NCBI GenBank assembly: GCA_036362985.1
Contig: JAYGXS010000008.1
Location: 20,626,598-20,690,597, forward strand
Origin: Ligula intestinalis
Taxonomy: Eukaryota > Platyhelminthes > Cestoda > Diphyllobothriidea > Diphyllobothriidae
Length of the DNA stretch: 64,000 nucleotides
Direction of reading: 5' to 3'
Position 1 is the first letter of the stretch. Each line of letters starts with the position of its first letter. The notes below the pieces were generated by a model. That model saw nothing but the letters and a program-made list of their open reading frames with translations, ran no database searches and had not been told where the DNA came from. The translations under genes were made by a program, and so were the position numbers. Shown piece by piece: positions 43,750-54,700 of this stretch.

Positions 43750-44400
43750 TGGAAGTTTTAAATGCCAGATTACTGCTTAATAAAATGCTCCTGCTCCAGA
43801 CTCTGGTTTTCGTTAACCGCCCAGACACTGTTGTGGCAACCAAGACATGGGCATCGGCCTGTGTAGCTGACTCTGAACTTTCTGTTCTAGGCTGTGCATG
43901 CATTCGGAATGATCGAAACAATGGCCGTGGCGGAGGAAGCTGCATCTCTATTAAGCAGCCACTTACATTCCTCCCATTAGACTATCCATAATTTACGGCG
44001 GTGGAGGTGAGCTGCTGGCTACGAGTTGTTCTGAATAATAAATACTCCTTTCTCGTAGGCTGTGTTTATCGCCCACTGAATGCCAATGTGGATTACGATC
44101 TTTGTCTCTCTCAGGCATAACATACCGCAGCCGACTTGAAGCTTAAGTATTTCTTGATTGTAGGCGACTTTCATCTTCCTGACTCGCAATGCTTTCCACC
44201 CTCCGGTCCTTCAAAATTTGAGAACTTACTTGAGGCTGTAGATATCGGCATGTGGGATCCGGTAGTCGATTTTCCTACTTGAGGAACAAATAAACTGGAC
44301 CTTATTTTCCGTAGGGGTGCGAACCACTTTCAGTGTCACCTTTAGACGCCCTTGGGAGTTCAGAACATCTCACAGTTGTTAATACACTAGAACTGGAGGC
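43750..44400 (+). pseudogene. LINE AP-endonuclease (frameshifted)
   Basis: The frame at 43749-43991 reads NARLLLNKMLLL, VNRPDTVVATKTWA, and IRNDRNNGRGGGSCISI. A later frame reads GCVYRPLN and FLIVGDFHLPD, where GDFN is GDFH. Then come GTNKLDLIF and, in the frame from 44333, LGSSEHLTVV in place of GSSDH. Changes at the catalytic E (TKTW for TETW), N and D positions show the nuclease is dead. Confidence 0.7.
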
Positions 44401-44449
44401 CAAAGGAACATGCTCCCAGAAATATAGTTTTTATAATGACTTCCGATCA

Positions 44450-46230
44450 GCAAATACGGCGGTTTTACTGACAAATCTAAACGCTCTTGACTGGTCTGAA
44501 ATTTTCCAATGTTTGGATGTAAATGTTTGTACCGATACACTGTACAAAGTGCTGGATCCACTCATCTTCCAATTTGTCCCGCGTAAGAAGTTAAAACATG
44601 TCAAAGATAAAGTGTACCTTCCTCTGTCTTTCCGCCGTAGGCTGCTTAGGCTCTCTCATCGTTTTCATTAACAGAAAGACACTTCCGTTCTGCCCTTGAT
44701 CACACTGATCTTTGAGCAGGCTAAGAAGCTCTCCAAAAAAAGCAGATAGCCGATGAGGCCAACTTCGCTGAAAAACCTTCTCTAAATGTTGCGAAACTCT
44801 TTTCGCGCACAGTCAAAGCGCAGAGGAATGCGCAACACCCCATACTTCAAGATGCCTTAGGAAGCCCCATAGTTGATGCTAAGTTGACCGCCGATAGTTT
44901 CAATGCATTCCTGTCCAAAATGTTAAGTGAAAACTGGTTCGCCGCACTTCCAGCTATCCGGGCCTGGACGGGTGCTGTCCTCGAAAACATAAGTTTTACC
45001 GTCTGGGCCGTGACCGTAGCCATCCGTCGTTTTCATCAATCTTATAGTCCAGGACCAGATGGCGTTCCAGTTAGCCTTCTAAAAGCTGAAGCGAATGATA
45101 TCTTTTCGTCTATTCTTTGTAAGATATTTAATCTTGCTCTTGAGAGCGAAACCTTTCCTTCGTTGTGGAAGGAATCGCACATAATGCCTATTCGCAAGCA
45201 TGGCCGATCAACGTCATTTGACAACTTGAGGCCAATAAATACACTTCCCGCAGCCTCAAAGATCTTGGAAACGTTGATAAAAGAAAAGATGATGCGTCAT
45301 TTGACAGAAAACAGCCTGCTTAGCGCAGCTCAACATGGATTTCTCGAGAAAAGATCTTGTGAAACCTGCCAACTCTCTTTCTTTGATTATGTTCTAAAAT
45401 ATAGAGACAATGGTTTTGCCCTTTATACCGTCTATTTCGATTTAACTAAGGCCTTTGATCGGCTCGATCATAACGTTCTCCTTCTAAAACTGACTTCTTT
45501 CGGCATAGGTAGCAAGCTTCTGAACTTAATATATTCCTATTTGGATGTTCACACACAACGAGTTAAAATTTCCAATGTTATTTCCAACCCCACGCATGTG
45601 AGGAGTGGAGTTATATAGGGTAGTGTACTGGGTCCGCTCCTATTTTGCCTTTTTTTCAACGACGTTCCAGATTGTTTTCAGTATGGTAGACCCTTCATGT
45701 ACACTGATGATTTAAAAGTCGCTTATCGATAGAAACCGGCAGATCGCAACATCGTGCTCGAGCTGATAAAAAAGGATTTTCAGGCCTTCGCCCAGTGGTG
45801 TTGCACATGGCGCCTCACCCTTTCATGGCACAAATGTTCCGTTATGGTTGTTGGCGACGATCACCAACCGGAATTAAGCATGGACGGTCACGAACTAAAT
45901 GTCTAAGGTGTTATCAAGGAGTTGGGCATATCCTATTCTAAAAGTTTCAAACTGTCAGAGCACTGTGCCCTGATGGTCTTGAAAGCACGCCAAACCACGG
46001 AAGTTTTCCTTAGAAATGTTAAGACCATTAAGGTTAGAACTAGCCTTTATAATATGTACGTGAGACCTAGTCTTGAATCCTGCTCGCCCCTATTCAGTCT
46101 TCTGCGCATTAGTGGACGGAATAAAATAGCATCGGTGCAGCACTTTTTCCCTAGAGCAGTTTTCACTACAGAACACCGTAACTTAGCGTACCAACAAAGG
46201 TGCGAACTTATAAAGCTGGATCCCCTGTAG
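44450..46230 (+). pseudogene. LINE reverse transcriptase (three in-frame stops)
   Basis: RT blocks: SYSPGPDGVPVSLLK, SHIMPIRKHG, NLRPINTLPAASKILE, QHGFLEKRSCETC, YTVYFDLTKAFDRLDHNVLL, GSVLGPLLFCLFFNDVP, the catalytic PFMYTDDLKVAYR, then KDFQAFAQWCCTWRL and KELGISYSKSF. From 44884 to 46230 the frame never shifts but is cut by stops at 45616-45618 (where Q of GVIQGSVLGP is expected), near 45733 and near 45904. The tail includes YVRPSLESCSPLFSLL and HRNLAYQQRCELIKL. The Asp pair is kept. Confidence 0.85.
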
Positions 46231-46259
46231 CTTCGTAGATTACAGAAGGGTCTATTTTT

Positions 46260-48600
46260 ACTGTTTAAACATTAAAATGGCCAAACCTTAATCCTCTTAG
46301 TACAATAAGGCAGCTCGAGCACTCTCGGCGCGCCAGTCATCGAGATGTGTTTTTATTTCTTCCTATGGCATGCACAGTTAAGTACCGGCAATTCTTTTCA
46401 GTAAACGCCATATCAATCTGAAATAAGCAATCCTAATGTATGCAAACCCAGCAAAGCTATCCTACGTTAAAGAGGGCTATCACCATTTTTCTACATTCAG
46501 GACAACTTTCACTAATTTTGCGAGCTGACTCGGTTGAATCTCTCTTTCACTCTGATGGCGTTCGTGGACTTTGAACCCTGCCGGGCGTCATGTTGAAGAT
46601 AATGCTGCTGAAGCTGCGGCCAACAATTGGCTAACCCTTCAGCCAATAGCGCGCAACTTTTGCCGTGAAGCATGCAGTGAAGACTAAAAGCGGTGTGTTC
46701 TTGTACTAACCCTCTCCGTCCCAAACTAATGTCCCTCAACGATATGCAACTTTTCTCCTGCTGATGAGTCAACTCAGCTTACAAATGTACATATATTCCG
46801 TTTGTATCGTACCTTCGAAGTCAGTTTTTTTTCACTTGAAACAAACTCCCGATCTTGCCCAGTACTGACAAAACACAAAATGAAAATAAAACCAACCTTG
46901 GCCGCAAGCAACCAAACAATACACGAAACCGACCTGTTTAACAGAAATATTTTGGTTCTCCGTCACAGGGTGAAAGGTCACACCAGAATGAACTGTACAA
47001 ATACGAACTGCATAAAAAAACAGAGTCACAGAGTTATATGCACACAGCGGAAAAGCCTCGCTCCTCAACTTGGTTGCTGCACTCGCAAGTAAGGTGAGCT
47101 TTGTCGAGATGCAAACATGCGGAGGCTTTCATTGAATCTAATGACCTATTGCATATAAGCAGGGTCTTGCAAGATTTGTTGGACTTTTACGCTAGCCTTG
47201 CAGATTTTGTTTAGAACTGTTGAGAAGTAGAAGAAGCAGAAGATGGACATTATTCAATATGCAAAATAAAAGTATGACGCGGGAATATGTCCTCCTCTGT
47301 GTATGGTAAGAGGCCTTTCACTAGGGTTAAGGTAGTGGTAGGGTTGGAGTTCGGACATAAAGGTAGATAACCCCTAGGACTTTAGCGTGGGTCTACCTGT
47401 AGTAATGCGGAGTCGAGACTTTCGAGGCGGCGCATAGTATTTTCGGACATCAAGCTCCGAGGGAACGCATTTTGGATTTGCCTGCAGTTGGCAGGGGACG
47501 ATGCAGACAGCCATGGAGTTGGATTGCGCCGAACCTCTTCAAGGAAGCTGCTACCGTAGACGTATAGATAAGTCGGTGCATTGTATGGGAGTTGGGGAGT
47601 TAAGCGACATTTTGTGCAGCTTTGGAATCGTTGTAGTGATTTCAATCTCCGCGAACGCTCGCTCGCCTCTTGGGATTACTAGCACCTGCGTACGCACTCC
47701 CACGCGCTCTCCTTTCGGATGACGCCCCTGTCGGGTGCGGACGCACACTCGTCCGACGGTCAACGTCGCCCTTCATGTTTTCCTCCCACCTGGCGTCCCA
47801 CTTCTTTGCTTTTCACACGGAGCCGGACTTGAATATCGCAGCAATGGTTTTATCTATTGACTTAAGCCATTGCGATACCGTCTCCAAGCGAGGAGGGATT
47901 ACTAGCAGCCATTCCTGTTGTTCAATGAGTGCCAGGCTTCTCTATGCGATAACTCAGCAGCATGAGGGAGGAGTGTGCTTTGAATTCTCAGCCAGGATTT
48001 CAATAATGTTTGTGAATCTGATCCCTAAATTCGTGGGAAAGGTCTCTGAATGGGAGCTGATTGTTCACGTGATACGTTGCTTCCGTTACAGCGGAACAGA
48101 AAAATTGTGTATTCTAAATTTATTGGAATTCTATCAGAATAATCGGGATACTTAACCATTTAGAACCTGCATAGCTTTCAGTGTTCTTTCTTGTACTTAT
48201 TAAGTAGCGAATCATGTCTGCCTCAAGCAAAGGTATTTCAGGTGCCAAAATGGTTTCTAACTATGAGGCTCTTGAGTGCGTGAAATTTCCATCAATAAAG
48301 CATCACAGTTGTGCATTAAAAAAGGTGCTTGTGAATTTTATCCAAAAGCAAAGTTTTCGGGACAGCTCGGATTCCAGCTGAGTTCGAATAATATAGAGGC
48401 CTTATGTAGGAGGAGGAGCCATTGCAGTCTGACTTCTTGTCCGCTACTCAGTCACGCTACACAGCATATACTGAGCTGACCGTGATGTCCGAGTTATTGA
48501 CGTATTTCGACGGCCGGACTAACTAACGAAGCTCCTAGCGAGTATAATCACAAAATAATAAGGACGTAACACCCAAAAGTGTTAAAAGGGATAATATTGG
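46260..48600. other. No feature recognised
   Basis: No domain recognised on either strand. 46260-46800 may be LINE 3' untranslated sequence. 47330-47780 is GC-richer with TAGGGTTAAGGTAGTGG and CCCCTGTCGGGTGCGG patches and could be part of an unrecognised repeat. Confidence 0.3.
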
Positions 48601-48619
48601 AGAAAAGAGCACAACCGTT

Positions 48620-49120
48620 GTTTGAAGGACCTTCCTATCCGGGGACGGGCGCGACATCCAACAACGGGGGCCAGGAACAAGTCCGGGCGTGACGGGAGAC
48701 GATGGACCGAACGCTCAGGAGGCCGACACCGATGCACTTGAGGTTAGCACGCGGGTAGCCAACATAACGGCCGGGGTGGGCAGACCGGAAACCACTCGAG
48801 ACACCATGGGAGGCGACGGAATGAACACACGGGGGGCCGACACCAGTGCAAGCGCATTATCACGCGATCAGCCGCCGCCGCCGCGGCCCACATGCTTATC
48901 CCGAGCACCAGTCATGGGGTCACAAAGGACGACACGGTGACAGGCAGGAGACCGAATGACAGGGAGGCCGAGGACGCGGCCAGAGACACACAGAGTGGCT
49001 CAAACGTGATTGGTCGAACGGGCACACGCAAGAAAGGACGGCATGAAGACGAGAATTTTGAGCCAGAGTATCCATTCTCTGAAGCTGGGTAGACGAGACC
49101 ACTACCCGAAACGTCAGACT
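48620..49120 (+). pseudogene. PLE 3' end: C-terminal tail and hammerhead-like terminus
   Basis: A low-complexity, charged reading (RVANITAGVGRPETTRDT, DRPTCLSR-type patches, then SEAG stop) resembles the variable tail that follows the GIY-YIG part in many flatworm PLE proteins. It ends in the hammerhead-like motif at 49079-49118. No RT or GIY-YIG core lies upstream, so only the 3' end is present. Identification rests mainly on the terminal motif and position and is moderate. Confidence 0.45.
49079..49118 (+). ncRNA. Hammerhead-like ribozyme motif
   Basis: CTGAAGC, then a six-base-pair stem GGGTAG/CTACCC with a nine-base loop, then GAAAC directly followed by GTC. TCT before the core can pair with AGA after GTC as the start of stem I. 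This is the layout of the minimal type I hammerheads reported in PLE terminal repeats. The conserved A after CUGANG is C here, which would be expected to weaken or abolish cleavage. It overlaps the end of the PLE tail. Confidence 0.5.
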
Positions 49121-49264
49121 TGTAATCAACCCCTCCCGGTGAACGCCCCCCCGCATCATCTCTTTAGCTGGCAACCCCCCGAGTCAAGGTTTCCAGTGCA
49201 CCGCGGTGGTCCGCCACCTTCACTGTCCCTCCGCCCCAGCACATTAAATGATGTGCTTTGAGAC

Positions 49265-50090
49265 ATAACGGTAACTTTAATTAGGGAATTTTCGAGTTTG
49301 GGGCCCCAGTTCGTCTCCGGGCTAACAGAAAATGTTCAACGAACAACGAAAATTACAAAAGTGCGAAAAAATCAATAGTTATATGGGGTGTGACCTGATT
49401 AGTAGGTGTGGCCTCAGTATTGTGGGACTTTTAGCCCTTACACCGTTCTTTGACGTGCTTATAGATACCATCCAACTCGATGTGGCGGTTGATGCATGAA
49501 CCGTCGGAGTGCATGGTCTCGGGAAATTCTCGGCCAATTTTGGAGGGGTAAACACAGACGATGCGTGTTTTATCCCATACAAAGGTGTGCTCTGTGCCGA
49601 AGCAATGCATAGTTACTTCGGACAAATGGTGATGTCTCTTCACGGCCAGTTGGTGTTCGTAGATGCGAGTGCAGTTTGGCCAAAATATACAGTATTACGA
49701 ACTCCGCATGCAATTTTTTAGATGACTTCTTTCTTATTGAGAGAACCAACCCTATCCTTAGGGTATGCTAATTGGATGCGTAAAGAAGCATGGGATAAAA
49801 CCACGCATTGCGAGCCGAGAATTTCTTGAGCCCATGCACCCCAGCAATTCATGTATCAACCGTCACATCGAGTTAGATGGTATCTATAAGCACGGCAACG
49901 AACGGTGTAAGAGCTAAGAGCCGCACAATATAGACTAACTGAGGCCACACCTACCAATCAGGTCTCACCCCAATAGAACTATTGATTTTTTTCCCACTTT
50001 CGAAATGTTAGTTGTTCTTTACACATTTCTTGTTAGATCGATGATGAGCTAGGGCAGCAGACTCGAAAATTCACTAATTAAAGTAACTTT
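49265..50090. repeat. Inverted repeat of PLE 3' coding pieces
   Basis: Arms of about 320 bp (49265-49585 and 49780-50090) around a loop of about 195 bp. Mirror blocks are AAAAAATCAATAGTT outside, GAGGCCACACCTAC with its complement, TAGATGGTATCTATAAGCAC with ATAGATACCATCCAACTCG, and ATGGGATAAAACCACGCAT with its near complement inside. Both arms encode, on opposite strands, the PLE end motif SCINRHIELDGIYK. So two PLE ends lie face to face. Confidence 0.75.
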
Positions 50091-51277
50091 TTTATTCCAA
50101 AGAACATCTTCTCCTTCAAATTAAAATTTCTTGGGATGCGTGTTTTTGCAGTTTATACGAACATTTAATGAGGCCTGGATGGGTCCTTTATTATAGCGTA
50201 TCAAAACATAGGATTTCGTTTACCCAGAAAACATACAGTTTGGAACTATTTCGGACATCCAGCTTGTAAGTGCAGGAGAAGATTGCGCTCAAAATTATAG
50301 TTAAGTAGCTGACATGGTGAAACATCACGTAGAAGGAACGAGGGAGCAAACCGAATTTAGCATTGTTTCGAAAAGCTGTAGTGGAAAGTAGTTTGAATAT
50401 AGCTGCTGCCAATTATTTTGGAAAGTTTGAAACATTGTAATAAACTGATGCTAGAGCAAAGGTCACCGTTCTGGGAGCTCTTTGCCTCAGTACAAATTTA
50501 GAGTATGCCCCTTGTCAGCGCTGGCCTTCGTAGGTTTCTGTGCATTCCCAACAGCAAATTAGATTTAACTTGAATAACGGAAAATGCCACGCAGTTGCCG
50601 AAGTCTAGCATTCACTTTTTGTGCACGTTAACCTTAATTAGCACTGGGACCTTTTTGTATGACCGACCTCGCCCCCCTTCACTCTCCTGAAGGCACGAAA
50701 CGAGTCAAAAAGTCCACTTATAAGCAGCTAGTGGTGCATGCTACTCCATCATTGGCTGACATCAAAACCAGTAAATGAGAGATGTGGATTTGGTTTCAAG
50801 CGGAGAATTCGCATCTTCTGTCTATTACTGTTAAATCCCAGTAACAAGTCGGAAGAGCTGCCTCCGACTGTGAAACAGAAAACTATTTATCAGACAAATC
50901 AAAACAAGTTCTTGAGAGGGAGACATGAGTACGTAAACAAACAAATTGGTTTGGCGCATTCCTCGTAGAAAACACTTGACCTCTACACTTTAGGAAAACA
51001 AAGAGCCTAGAGGACTATGGAACACAACTTTGATGCATAACGGTATTTTCTTAGTGTATTTACATCAGAAATCTGGGCGTACCCGCATCAAAGTCAATAT
51101 CCAAGAAAGACCTCAAAAAAACATAAGCAAAAAGGCTTTCCATGAAAGAAAGCTCACTGAAAAACCTCGAAAATATCCCGAACAGATTAGACTATCACAG
51201 TGGCTTAAGTTAGCACTGCGATCTTTGGACCCCATTTTGTGTGCGGAGAGAAGAAATGGGACGCCAGGTGGAGAAAT
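50090..51277. other. No feature recognised
   Basis: AT-rich DNA with open frames of up to 89 codons that show no family resemblance. It ends at the 275-bp direct repeat. Confidence 0.35.
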
Positions 51278-51825
51278 AGTATATTCTGAACGGAGCTAGT
51301 GAAGAATAAGGTGGAGTAATTTGGCAGCTGGACGAGTGTGCGTCCAATGTGTAAGAGCGTGGTGGTCGTCAAAGTGAAGTACTGCTTAAGTCAGCTTTCA
51401 AGGTGATTGGCCAGATGGGATTGGGGGCAGCCGACACTGGTGCGTGCGCACGTGCTAGCAGTCGTGAGGGGTGAACATTGTTTGCGGAGGGTGGTCACTA
51501 CAACACTCGGGTTGCATTGCTTCCGGCATGAGTAATTATCTTGAGGCCAGGAATAGTATATTCTGAACGGAGCTAATGATGAAAAGCTTAGAGTAATTTG
51601 GAGGACCATGTGTCTGCAGTCGCGAAGGCTGGTTTCTGGACGTGTGAGAGCGCAGCAGTCGTAACAGTGAAATCCAGTGCCAGTCGGCTTTGGAGGTGAT
51701 TGACCAGACCGGATTGGGGTGGGCAGGCACTGGTGCGTATGCACGTGCGAGCAGCCGCAAAAGGCGCCACGTTGGTCATTGCACGTTGATTCGGGCCAAC
51801 GCAAGGTTTTATTCAAGTAAGGTTA
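51277..51825 (+). repeat. Two-unit direct repeat (about 275 bp)
   Basis: Units begin at ATAGTATATTCTGAACGGAG (51277 and 51552). They share GAGTAATTTGG(A/C)G, a GTGTAAGAGCG / GTGTGAGAGCG block, AAGTGAA(G/A)T, GGTGATTG(G/A)CCAGA and CACTGGTGCGT(G/A)(T)GCACGTGC blocks. The second unit matches the end of the left arm at 40300-40382. The first would lie inside the left-arm gap. Confidence 0.7.
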
Positions 51826-52689
51826 CAAGGCCATATGCAACTTCGGGAAAGTAAAATAAAAGACACAAATATTTTTCTGAAATCAAAATGCTTGGCAGAG
51901 ATTAATTGGGAGACGAACGGAACAAATTACCCCTGCTTCGAAGCCTACGACGCCATCTATGAATCAATTTGCAAGTATGGCTGCTACTGGGGCTAGTTCT
52001 CTCGTATGAATAAGGCGTAAACCACGGAGATGAGAACCGCCCTCTCATCAGTAATGTAGGGTGTCTTTGCACAAACTTCCAGGAAGATTGCGGTAAGGAT
52101 TTATTCTAGAATTAGGACGAAGGTGATGTTTTGATCAAGGGTTAATGTTATGGATTGGGTAAGTTACTGGAAAAAGGTAACCGTGCTTAAATTCGGCGTA
52201 AGTCCTTTTCTATCCTTGAGGAAGTGTTCACAGTCCTGCAGAGTTCACGGGTCGGAGACAAGTCTGAAGCCAGTAGGCTCAAGGTCCGGTAAAAGCCACT
52301 ACGGAAGCAGTACCGAATCTACTGCTAGCTATGAATTCTTTAAGCTGACCAATTCTTCACAGAGTTTGCGTTTCTAGAATGTTGTGCTGATTAAGTCTCT
52401 GCCGCTTATTGAGATTTAACCGTCCACTTGCAAGGACTCAGTACTGATAACAATAGTAGTAGTTACTTTGAACCAAGGAAGAGAGTTCTAACTGAAGTTT
52501 GAAAAAGTAAGAATTCCGGGCTTAGAAGCATAGATCATGTTTGCTCACCTGAATGTGCTTATTTTTCTGCTTACCTTTCAGACAGCTGGGCCAGCTGTCC
52601 TTTGTTAAAGCGAGAAACGACGTTATCGATCAGCAATTCAAGGTTGTGGCTGTGTGTTGGCCATGGGGTTATGTATCTATATATATTTT

Positions 52690-52911
52690 CTACGTTCGCT
52701 GCTTGGCCCTGCGCGTGGATTTTGGCGTAATTTGACGGTAATTAGTGTTGTGTTCTGTCCCCATGGTAAAGGATGCTGGTAATCCTGCTCCCTTTTCCGG
52801 TGGTTTCGTCACGCGGCCGTCTTTGTTTGCAAATCCTAAGTTCGGTTTGACAAGGTTCTGACCTATGCTAACGTAATGGCGTAGGACTTTGTAGGTCACG
52901 GGGGGGGGCAC
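52690..52911 (-). other. Open frame shared by both arms (73 codons), unknown
   Basis: Partner of 39170-39388. The first codon is GTG and an enlarged C run adds one Pro. Two other residues differ (Val to Met in ASFTxGTEH, Cys to Arg in NYxQI). It lies downstream of the 130-codon frame on the same strand. No domain was recognised. Confidence 0.3.
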
Positions 52912-53151
52912 TTATACGTCCATCGTGCGAAGTTTGTCAGGTAATAGGACTTGACACCTTAAATTTACAGTGTTAAAAAGAAGAAAACCTGATAAGTACC
53001 TACTGGTTCATTTTTCATCAAACGGATTCATGTTCGAAATTTGTTAGTAGTAGACTTGGCGTTCGATGCAAACAAATATGATTTTATATAAAGGAAAGGT
53101 CGAAAAACGTGCCTTCTAAACATTGTTATATTCTTAGTAGAGCACACACAA

Positions 53152-53544
53152 TTATGTGCTAATGGAACATGTGTATGGGGAAGCCGTAGCGTTTATAAGT
53201 TCAGTTTGTGAGTGACGTCCAAACAAGAAGACATTTTGATTAGATTTAGAAACAACAGCGACCCTGGCGTCAGCATCGAAGAACTCATGAAGTGAGTAAC
53301 GACTCAGACCATATAAATCAGCCCGATATACGTAACCGTCTTGTAAATGGCTGACGATCGCTGCAGACAGCTTTACACAGCCTACTTCTCTGTTTGCTAG
53401 ACAGACAATAGCTAAAGGGTAAAAAAGGTGTTTCAAAGTCCTCCGTAAATGTTTCAGACGGACTGATTTTGTCTTAGCCGTTAGAGCCATTAATGTGTAA
53501 GTTATTTGTTTAGTAGACACAGACGTTAGTCGACTATGCAACAA
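53152..53544 (-). other. Open frame of 130 codons, broken in the other arm
   Basis: Reads PLAIVCLANREVGCVKLSAA, IVSHLQDGYVYRADLYGLS, RYSLHEFFDADARVAVVS and FLFGRHSQTELINAT. The composition looks like a globular protein and not low complexity. I do not recognise the family. The left-arm equivalent has a stop and a frameshift. It could be coding sequence of an unrecognised transposon or a captured exon; no splice sites or promoter are evident. Confidence 0.3.
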
Positions 53545-53696
53545 TAATGATTTTAATTAAATAAGACGGCGAATGCGTGTAAAGAAGGCATTTTGCGTTG
53601 CGGTAATCAATACACTCACGAGCTTGATACGACGATTCATTATCTGTCTTCTACGACAGTAAAAGAACAAAAGGGCACCGATTGAAATATAAAGTA

Positions 53697-53908
53697 GACG
53701 TTAATACATGCTAAAATGTGAGTCTGAGAAAGGAATCTGGAAGAAGCAGCATATGTGATCGCTGAGATAAGGTTTTAGTTTGCCTGACGTTTTGAAACCC
53801 GTTGCAGATCCATCATCAGCGATAATGGCAGAAACGGGTAATACATGCACAGGAAATTGCAGAAAGTTGTTTATTTGACCCAATTTCCGTATACTTTTTA
53901 ACTCCGAT
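53697..53908 (-). mobile_element. 210-bp insertion with hammerhead-like motif, right arm only
   Basis: Left-arm sequence runs AAAGTAAAGTCCGCATTTGG without a break. The right arm has about 210 extra bases at this point. On the minus strand the insertion holds CTGATGA, a weak stem (GGATC...GGGTT), then CAAAACGTCAGG (53783-53820). TAATACATGC occurs twice inside (53702 and 53839). It is too small to code. It may be a non-autonomous, PLE-derived or retrozyme-like element (inference). Confidence 0.55.
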
Positions 53909-54319
53909 CCGCATTTGGACTGCTTCGCAGGACTTTAAATCCAGATGCTGCCTACATTCAAACATTTCGTTATAGATTCAGGAAGATTTAAGGTAGTGCT
54001 CGCCAGGCTTTGCAACACACGTGGAGCACGTTTCATACTTGATAAGCAATATCAATACATTTACATTTCTGTAAAATGTATTTTATTCAATTATGACCTC
54101 GAAAAGCAATGGGACAAACTGCATAATAATTACACAGTCTAACTTTACAGGTGACAGAAAAGAAGCTCATTAAAAAGCCGCCAACTCAGTGTGACCCGAC
54201 TATCTTGAGAATATGTTGTATGATAACCCTACAACCTTGCCAAATTGAAGTTTTTCAAAATGCAACCAACGTTTTTCTAATGTTGGTTCGCATATCCTGA
54301 CTAGGCCACAAACCCTTTT

Positions 54320-54700
54320 GGTATTTCAGAAGATGAATTGGCAAACATACGTTTGTTTTCGGTCAATTCTCGCCAGGCCTTTTCATTTATCTGGTATGAA
54401 TAAACTAAGGTGGTTGGTGGACAGCTGTGTTTTTTTTGTCACGGTGGAAAGGAGGGGGGAGTTGGGGAAGTTGAAGTCAGAGTGTCAATCTCTAGATGGC
54501 TCGGCGTCCAAGACCGCCGATAAGATGTGTGTGGCTGGACTTGGGACTTGGTCGTCTCTGCGGGGGCCCGATTCCGAGGCCTGTGGTCCGCTGTGGCTGG
54601 CCGTGTTACCTAGTTTCACCCATGGCAACTGGGGCGCCGCGCCGAAATTCTTTTGAGCAAATAGCAGCGGTCTGCGTAGCCTGATGGCGGCCGCCTCTGC
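54320..54700 (-). repeat. PLE terminal repeat, distal (3') copy
   Basis: Matches 57040-57420 and inverted 37545-37925. From left to right on the plus strand it has the TCAGAAGATGAATTGGC edge, a GTATGAATAAACTA block, a GGAGGGGGGAGTTGGGG run, and the antisense of the protein end, to GCGTAGCCTGATGGCGGC. Here the coding part continues into the ORF. Confidence 0.85.

Larger units (their letters stand above)
43144..46250 (+). mobile_element. CR1-like LINE, nearly full length, in the spacer
   Basis: ORF1 (43144-43641), endonuclease (43750-44400) and RT (44450-46230) in order on the plus strand. This differs from both other full LINEs in the window. It lies within the 11-kb spacer of the giant inverted repeat. 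The 3' end was not located precisely. Confidence 0.8.

Noticed and set aside
46512..48155. Several 70-160-codon frames in the spacer
   Set aside because: No family resemblance, overlapping frames on both strands, and likely LINE 3' untranslated or unassigned repeat DNA.
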